From contig CALEPD010000052.1 in NCBI GenBank assembly GCA_937910265.1, positions 1 through 11,150 on the forward strand: 11,150 nucleotides of DNA, in the 5' to 3' direction. The notes below the pieces were generated by a model. It was given only the letters and a program-made list of their open reading frames with translations, searched no databases and was not told the origin of the DNA. How positions within the stretch are numbered: position 1 is the stretch's first letter; the number at the start of each line of letters is the position of its first letter. A program made the translations under genes and the position numbers. This document shows, piece by piece, positions 7,373 through 11,150 of this stretch. Origin of the DNA: an uncultured Bacteroidales bacterium. Its GTDB lineage: Bacteria; Bacteroidota; Bacteroidia; Bacteroidales; P3.

Positions 7373-7945
7373 ATGAAAATAACAAAAATCGCATTCTCAA
7401 TTCTACTGTTTATCCCACTACTATGCACTGCACAAATAAAATACGATGGAGGCATGATGCTACATACAGGATACCTCAGCGGCTCGATTCCTGTGAACAA
7501 TTATAAAGCCGAAGGTATGCCTACCGGCATAGGGGGTGCCATCCATTTTCACATTGGGAAGCATTTTCGTATCGGAACAGAAGGATTCTCATCGAATCTG
7601 AATATCATGGACAACGGCAGCTACATCCAAGCCGGTTGGGGCGGAATCACTGCCAATTGGCGTTGGCAATTTGGAAGATGGTACGCCTTTTTCGGTGCTA
7701 CAGCTGGCGGTGGCTCGGTTCGTTCGCTACTGATGTTTGAAGGAAACACAAGCGACTGGATACCAGAAAGCGACATCACACTTCACAAGGAAGCATTTAT
7801 GCTCATCGACCCATACATTGGCATTGAATATGCGCTTACCGAAAAAGTTCATTTGATTGCCAAACTAAACCGAGTAACCCCGTTGAAAGAGATTGACATA
7901 CCACTTGGTGTCCGCTTGTTTTTCGGATTCATGTTCACTCATTGA
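7373..7945 (+). CDS. Small secreted, probable outer-membrane beta-barrel protein of unknown function
   Basis: This 190-residue protein begins with a Sec signal peptide: MKITK, a hydrophobic stretch to about residue 17, and likely cleavage after CTA (18-20), giving a mature N-terminus of QIKYDGG. The mature part is rich in Gly and aromatic residues, with alternating hydrophobic strands such as GIGGAIHFHIG, GWGGITANWRW and FFGATAGGGS. It ends in FFGFMFTH, an aromatic-rich terminal strand like those of outer-membrane barrels. About eight strands would fit, so a small barrel in the outer membrane is the best reading. I do not recognise a named family, although the layout resembles conserved hypothetical proteins of Bacteroidetes. 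The gene stands alone, divergent from secA and convergent with the RNase Z gene, with its own promoter at 7249-7280. No cysteine follows the signal, so it is not a lipoprotein. Confidence 0.85.
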   Translation: MKITKIAFSILLFIPLLCTAQIKYDGGMMLHTGYLSGSIPVNNYKAEGMPTGIGGAIHFHIGKHFRIGTEGFSSNLNIMDNGSYIQAGWGGITANWRWQFGRWYAFFGATAGGGSVRSLLMFEGNTSDWIPESDITLHKEAFMLIDPYIGIEYALTEKVHLIAKLNRVTPLKEIDIPLGVRLFFGFMFTH

Positions 7946-7954
7946 CACATCGAC

Positions 7955-8020
7955 AATACTACAGTATTTCGGATCTTGACGAGGCCTGGTACCAGTATTC
8001 TTTATACTATAAAAGCCAGG
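7955..8020. terminator. Inverted repeats between convergent genes, possible bidirectional terminator
   Basis: The 78-base spacer between two converging genes holds several short inverted repeats. AATACT (7955-7960) pairs with AGTATT (7963-7968). CCTGG (7985-7989) pairs with CCAGG (8016-8020), and this encloses AGTAT (7994-7998) pairing with ATACT (8004-8008) across a TCTTT loop. No strong T-run follows on either strand, so intrinsic termination is only a suggestion based on position and symmetry. Confidence 0.35.
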
Positions 8021-8023
8021 ATG

Positions 8024-8821
8024 CTACATTCTTACAAACACCCTTTCGCCCTCCTCGGCCAAAATGGTATTCGGGAAAATAACACACGCCTCTTCCTTCA
8101 AGGCTGAAAGTGATTTGTAGCGAGAACTGAAATGGGTAAGAATCAATTTACCAACGTTGGCTTTTACGGCTATTGTGGCAGCCTGAGACGCAGTACAATG
8201 CAACCACCGTGCGGCCTGTTCACTGCAATCGGATGCATAGGTACTTTCCATACAGAGCAAATCAACACCTTCGATGATTGGGATTATAGATTCAAGATAG
8301 GCTGTATCGCAACAATATGCATATTTCCCCAATTTATACGACACTTCGGTTTTGCGACTTTTCTCCTCAATAAGATAGCCATAGGTTGGAACAGAATGGC
8401 ATAAAGGGAACGCTTTCACTTCGCACTTTTCATTAGAAAACACCACCTGCGGGTGGTCGGAAACGAGCTCGTGATAACGGACCTCGTATTGCAGATGATT
8501 GCCGGTATACTCAAACAGTGGGATCAAACCATCCTTCAACCCCGGTGGGGAAACTATATCGACAGGTTCGGTTCTGCCGCACAAATGCATTGAAGACAAC
8601 AACCCCGGGAGACCAAAAACATGATCGCCATGCAAATGAGAAATCAGAATCAATGAAGTGGCCTGCATTTTCTGGTGATAACGACGCATTTGCTCCTGTG
8701 TGCTTTCACCGCAATCCAAAAGGATGCGGAAACCATTGACAGATAGAATATGCGAACTGCAATGCCTACCCAAAGCAGGCACAGCCGCACCAGTACCAAG
8801 AGCCGTAACAAAGAAATTCAT
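8024..8821 (-). CDS. rnz: Ribonuclease Z (tRNase Z), short form lacking the usual exosite arm
   Basis: This 265-residue metallo-beta-lactamase-fold nuclease matches RNase Z, which trims the 3' trailer of tRNA precursors. The metal site is complete: HLHGDH at 62-67, H142 in CHSVPTYGY, D172 in CCDTAY, H208 in HCTAS and H230 in THFSSRY. The segment MESTYASD (191-198) is the RNase Z counterpart of the family's HEAT motif. Typical members are about 305 residues. The shortfall lies between YGYLIEE (147-153) and KYAYCCDTAY: only 13 residues join them, where the family has a protruding arm of some 50 residues that grips the tRNA elbow. It starts 5 bases after the lipoprotein gene and is probably co-transcribed with it and the symporter. 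A non-tRNA phosphodiesterase derived from RNase Z is the main alternative. Confidence 0.85.
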   Translation of the reverse strand: MNFFVTALGTGAAVPALGRHCSSHILSVNGFRILLDCGESTQEQMRRYHQKMQATSLILISHLHGDHVFGLPGLLSSMHLCGRTEPVDIVSPPGLKDGLIPLFEYTGNHLQYEVRYHELVSDHPQVVFSNEKCEVKAFPLCHSVPTYGYLIEEKSRKTEVSYKLGKYAYCCDTAYLESIIPIIEGVDLLCMESTYASDCSEQAARWLHCTASQAATIAVKANVGKLILTHFSSRYKSLSALKEEACVIFPNTILAEEGERVFVRM

Positions 8822-8826
8822 AAGTT

Positions 8827-9978
8827 CTATCGTTCAAAATAAATCAAATCACCGGTATGTCTGTCAAAAACAGCCCTAAAACGCCCTCTCGGAAGGTCGA
8901 TAATCGGACCAAATTGAGCAATAGGCAACTGACGGGAGAAGGAATACTTTCCTCCTTCGATGCGTACATTTGCAACCTCCGATTGCCTATATTTAAAGGT
9001 GCTACGTCCTACTGTGGTGTTGTTTTTGCCAATAAGCCCCTTGCTTGTTGCCCGAACAAACCCCGAGGGCTTTTTAAGGTTCGCCTCGCTGGTTATGGTA
9101 CAATAAAACGGGCACAAATCCGGTACTTCGGGATAAATGGTGTCGTACAAACCGAAAGTCGGAGAAAAACAAAACACCAGCATTTGTTGCTCCGCCACTT
9201 TCGAACGGTCAGAGCTGGGGGTAATATAAAAATCGACCGTTTCGGTTTCAGTTGTTCCGAGGAATTGACTCAAAAGCGCAGATTCCTGCTCACCAAGTCG
9301 GTCGACCAGATACTGAATGGCCTCAGGTGTATAGTTTCCGTCGTAGTCGCCATAGAGCAACTGTTGACGTTTTTCCTGGAGCTCAGCTATACGGTCGGCT
9401 GCAGCCTGTGCACGTTGACGTAAATTACGGACATCCTTGCGCGTGGACACCAATGATGGATGACCCGGTAGGTCGCCTCTTACATAAAAGGTATCGGCAC
9501 GGTCGTATGTATTGAGCGACAATGATGGCGCATGCTCGGCACTGGGTTCAGTGTAAGAAAAATCGCCCTCGCCAAGTCCTGCCCTATTTGACACTGGCGT
9601 ATTCATCCCCACCGACTGCAGCAATCCGCGACTGTCGACATTCACAGATATGCGCCGTGGAGAAATGAAGTAATACTGTGAAGGATCAGCCTTGTTGACG
9701 CCAGACAAGGACATACTCACGATGGAATATGGTTCATCGATACGGAGCGAATCCATACCCAGCATTTCGGATGCGAACTGCGCATAGGGAGCCTGAGTGA
9801 AATTGCGTTTCTGGAATGTTACCGAAAGACATATATCAGTCTGAGGTAGAGCATACATCAATCCTCCTTTCACAGCCATATTAGGCCTGGACTTTACCGA
9901 ATAGACATTATAGCTGGCACAGGATGCCAGCAAAAACGCTAAAGCACAAAATGTGGCACAAATTTTCAGACGCATCAT
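8827..9978 (-). CDS. DUF4831-like lipoprotein of unknown function
   Basis: This 383-residue protein has a lipoprotein signal: MMRLK, a hydrophobic core, and the lipobox LASC with Cys20 as the likely lipidation site. The mature part begins with a short tether, then GGLMYALPQTDICLSVTF (39-56), a pattern I associate with DUF4831 proteins of Bacteroidetes. A charged amphipathic helical region at about 180-240 contains AAADRIAELQEKRQQLLYGDYDG, again typical of that family. The end, LPIAQFGPIIDLP then FDRHTGDLIYFE, suggests a final beta domain. It would sit in the periplasm, anchored in a membrane, or at the cell surface. No function is known to me. Its start overlaps the symporter stop as ATGA; a second ATG follows immediately, so the true start may be one codon later. 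Close linkage to a transporter may mean an accessory role, but nothing in the sequence shows this. Confidence 0.75.
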   Translation of the reverse strand: MMRLKICATFCALAFLLASCASYNVYSVKSRPNMAVKGGLMYALPQTDICLSVTFQKRNFTQAPYAQFASEMLGMDSLRIDEPYSIVSMSLSGVNKADPSQYYFISPRRISVNVDSRGLLQSVGMNTPVSNRAGLGEGDFSYTEPSAEHAPSLSLNTYDRADTFYVRGDLPGHPSLVSTRKDVRNLRQRAQAAADRIAELQEKRQQLLYGDYDGNYTPEAIQYLVDRLGEQESALLSQFLGTTETETVDFYITPSSDRSKVAEQQMLVFCFSPTFGLYDTIYPEVPDLCPFYCTITSEANLKKPSGFVRATSKGLIGKNNTTVGRSTFKYRQSEVANVRIEGGKYSFSRQLPIAQFGPIIDLPRGRFRAVFDRHTGDLIYFER

Positions 9979-11150
9979 AAAGCAACCTCCTTTTTAGATT
10001 TTGACGATTTTGAAAACGCCAACAGTCCAACAAAAGTCAACAATCCATTTACCAACAGTATCTCGAAACCAAATTGATAACCACCCAAGAACATGGGACC
10101 GTACAGCTTCAAGAGGTAACACAGAACCGGACTCACAATGGCCACGAGCGGCACCCACGAATCCCTTACCTGCCGTTTGGTAAACATGCCGAAAACAAAC
10201 ATACCCAACAATGGTCCATATGTGAATCCTGCAACATCGAAAAGCATATCGATCAATGACTGATTGTGGAAAGGTTGAAAAGCCACAATCACCAGCAAAT
10301 AAAGCAATGCAAAAGCGATATGAACGATACGACGGTCTCTGAGATTGCGGGCCTCGTCAGTTTTACGACTGCCGAAATTCAAAATATTATAACAGAAGGT
10401 TGTTGTGAGAGCAGTAAGTGTGCCATCGGCACTTGAATATCCTGCAGACACCATTCCCAAAACAAACAGGATTGCAGTAATGTCCGAAAAATGGAATGCT
10501 ATTGACGGGAAAATCTTATCGCTGACAACATTTCCTGCGGCATCGACCGGCAAGGGGAAAGATGCATCCTGCGCATATACCAAAAGCACTGCACCGAGTG
10601 TCAGGAAGATTACGTTGACAAATATATACAATAAACTTGATGTCAACACATTTCGCTGTGCATCGCGAAGATTTCGGCAAGTCAGATTTTTCTGCATCAT
10701 ATCTTGATCCAAACCTGTCATAGCGATTGTTATGAAAGCCCCACTCACAATCTGCTTGAGATAGAACTTGCTGTTGGTGACATCAGTTTCGAACACACGG
10801 GTAAACCCCTTTTGTGACGATTCGCCCAACAAGTCGGGAAGAGAAAGATTCAATTCCCGCATGATAACAACGACCGTAACGATGGCACTCAAGAGCAAAA
10901 AGGTTGTTTGAAGCATATCGGTCCAAACAACAGTCTTCAGCCCTCCACGGAAAGTATACAACAAAATAATCAGTATGAAAACCACTGCCGGGAACCAAAA
11001 CGGGATACCCCAATCCTTAAACACAAACTCGTACAACACAAACACAACGAGATACATACGCATAGCCGAACCCAACAAGCGCGACAGAATAAAGAACCAC
11101 GAACCTGTTTTTTCGGACACGCTTCCAAACCGTTGGCTCAAATAACTGTA
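9975..11150 (-). CDS. Sodium:solute symporter (SSS family), 5' end cut by window edge
   Basis: The reading frame is open to the right edge and gives 391 residues of a membrane transporter that lacks about its first 80-100 residues. The visible part begins YSYLSQRFG, the loop segment typical of SSS proteins just before RLLGSAMRMYL. About ten hydrophobic segments follow, near residues 18-40, 50-66, 76-96, 131-150, 171-193, 222-245, 273-292, 303-322, 332-348 and 361-379. The sequence SAGYSSADGTLTALTTTF (235-252) matches the SSS segment that contributes Ser/Thr ligands to the second sodium site. The protein would sit in the inner membrane and take up a small solute with Na+; the substrate cannot be told from sequence. 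The tail SKSSKSKKEVAL is basic and probably cytoplasmic. A TTG at 11141-11139 could be mistaken for a start, but homology upstream of it shows that the gene continues past the window. Confidence 0.9.
   Translation of the reverse strand, partial: YSYLSQRFGSVSEKTGSWFFILSRLLGSAMRMYLVVFVLYEFVFKDWGIPFWFPAVVFILIILLYTFRGGLKTVVWTDMLQTTFLLLSAIVTVVVIMRELNLSLPDLLGESSQKGFTRVFETDVTNSKFYLKQIVSGAFITIAMTGLDQDMMQKNLTCRNLRDAQRNVLTSSLLYIFVNVIFLTLGAVLLVYAQDASFPLPVDAAGNVVSDKIFPSIAFHFSDITAILFVLGMVSAGYSSADGTLTALTTTFCYNILNFGSRKTDEARNLRDRRIVHIAFALLYLLVIVAFQPFHNQSLIDMLFDVAGFTYGPLLGMFVFGMFTKRQVRDSWVPLVAIVSPVLCYLLKLYGPMFLGGYQFGFEILLVNGLLTFVGLLAFSKSSKSKKEVAL

Noticed and set aside
7986..7995. Perfect 10-base palindrome CTGGTACCAG as a possible operator
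   Set aside because: It sits between the 3' ends of converging genes, far from either promoter, and partly overlaps the larger inverted repeats noted as a possible terminator.

Overview
The window looks like a chromosomal segment of a Bacteroidales bacterium. The signs are a 1099-residue SecA with the long insertions usual in Bacteroidetes, a DUF4831-type lipoprotein (a family I associate with Bacteroidetes), Bacteroidetes-style promoter elements (TTTG then TAnnTTTG) and the lack of clear Shine-Dalgarno sequences. I cannot name a genus from sequence alone.

Region 1 (1-3752, minus strand) is a phosphonate biosynthesis cluster. In transcription order it has an IspD/TarI-like cytidylyltransferase that appears broken by a frameshift, then PEP mutase with an N-terminal nucleotidyltransferase domain (aepX), phosphonopyruvate decarboxylase (aepY), and an iron-type alcohol dehydrogenase that runs off the left edge. 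aepX/aepY and aepY/dehydrogenase overlap at their stop/start codons. The three enzymes would take phosphoenolpyruvate to phosphonopyruvate, phosphonoacetaldehyde and then, by reduction, 2-hydroxyethylphosphonate. The 2-aminoethylphosphonate branch would instead need an aminotransferase, which is not seen here. The cytidylyltransferase-like parts suggest that the phosphonate is activated for attachment to a surface glycan or lipid; that is inference.

Region 2 (3780-7079, minus strand) is secA, which ends only 27 bases before the phosphonate cluster, so read-through transcription is possible. Region 3 (7080-7372) is a divergent intergenic region with a promoter-like element facing each way. Region 4 (7373-7945, plus strand) encodes a small secreted, probably outer-membrane beta-barrel protein of unknown function.

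Region 5 (8024-11150, minus strand) is a tightly packed set: a sodium:solute symporter cut by the right edge, a DUF4831-like lipoprotein overlapping it by ATGA, and an RNase Z that keeps its metal site but seems to lack the tRNA-binding exosite arm. It converges on region 4 across a short spacer containing small inverted repeats. The points most worth a second look are the frameshifted cytidylyltransferase, the hydroxyethylphosphonate-type cluster with a changed metal-site residue in the dehydrogenase, and the armless RNase Z.
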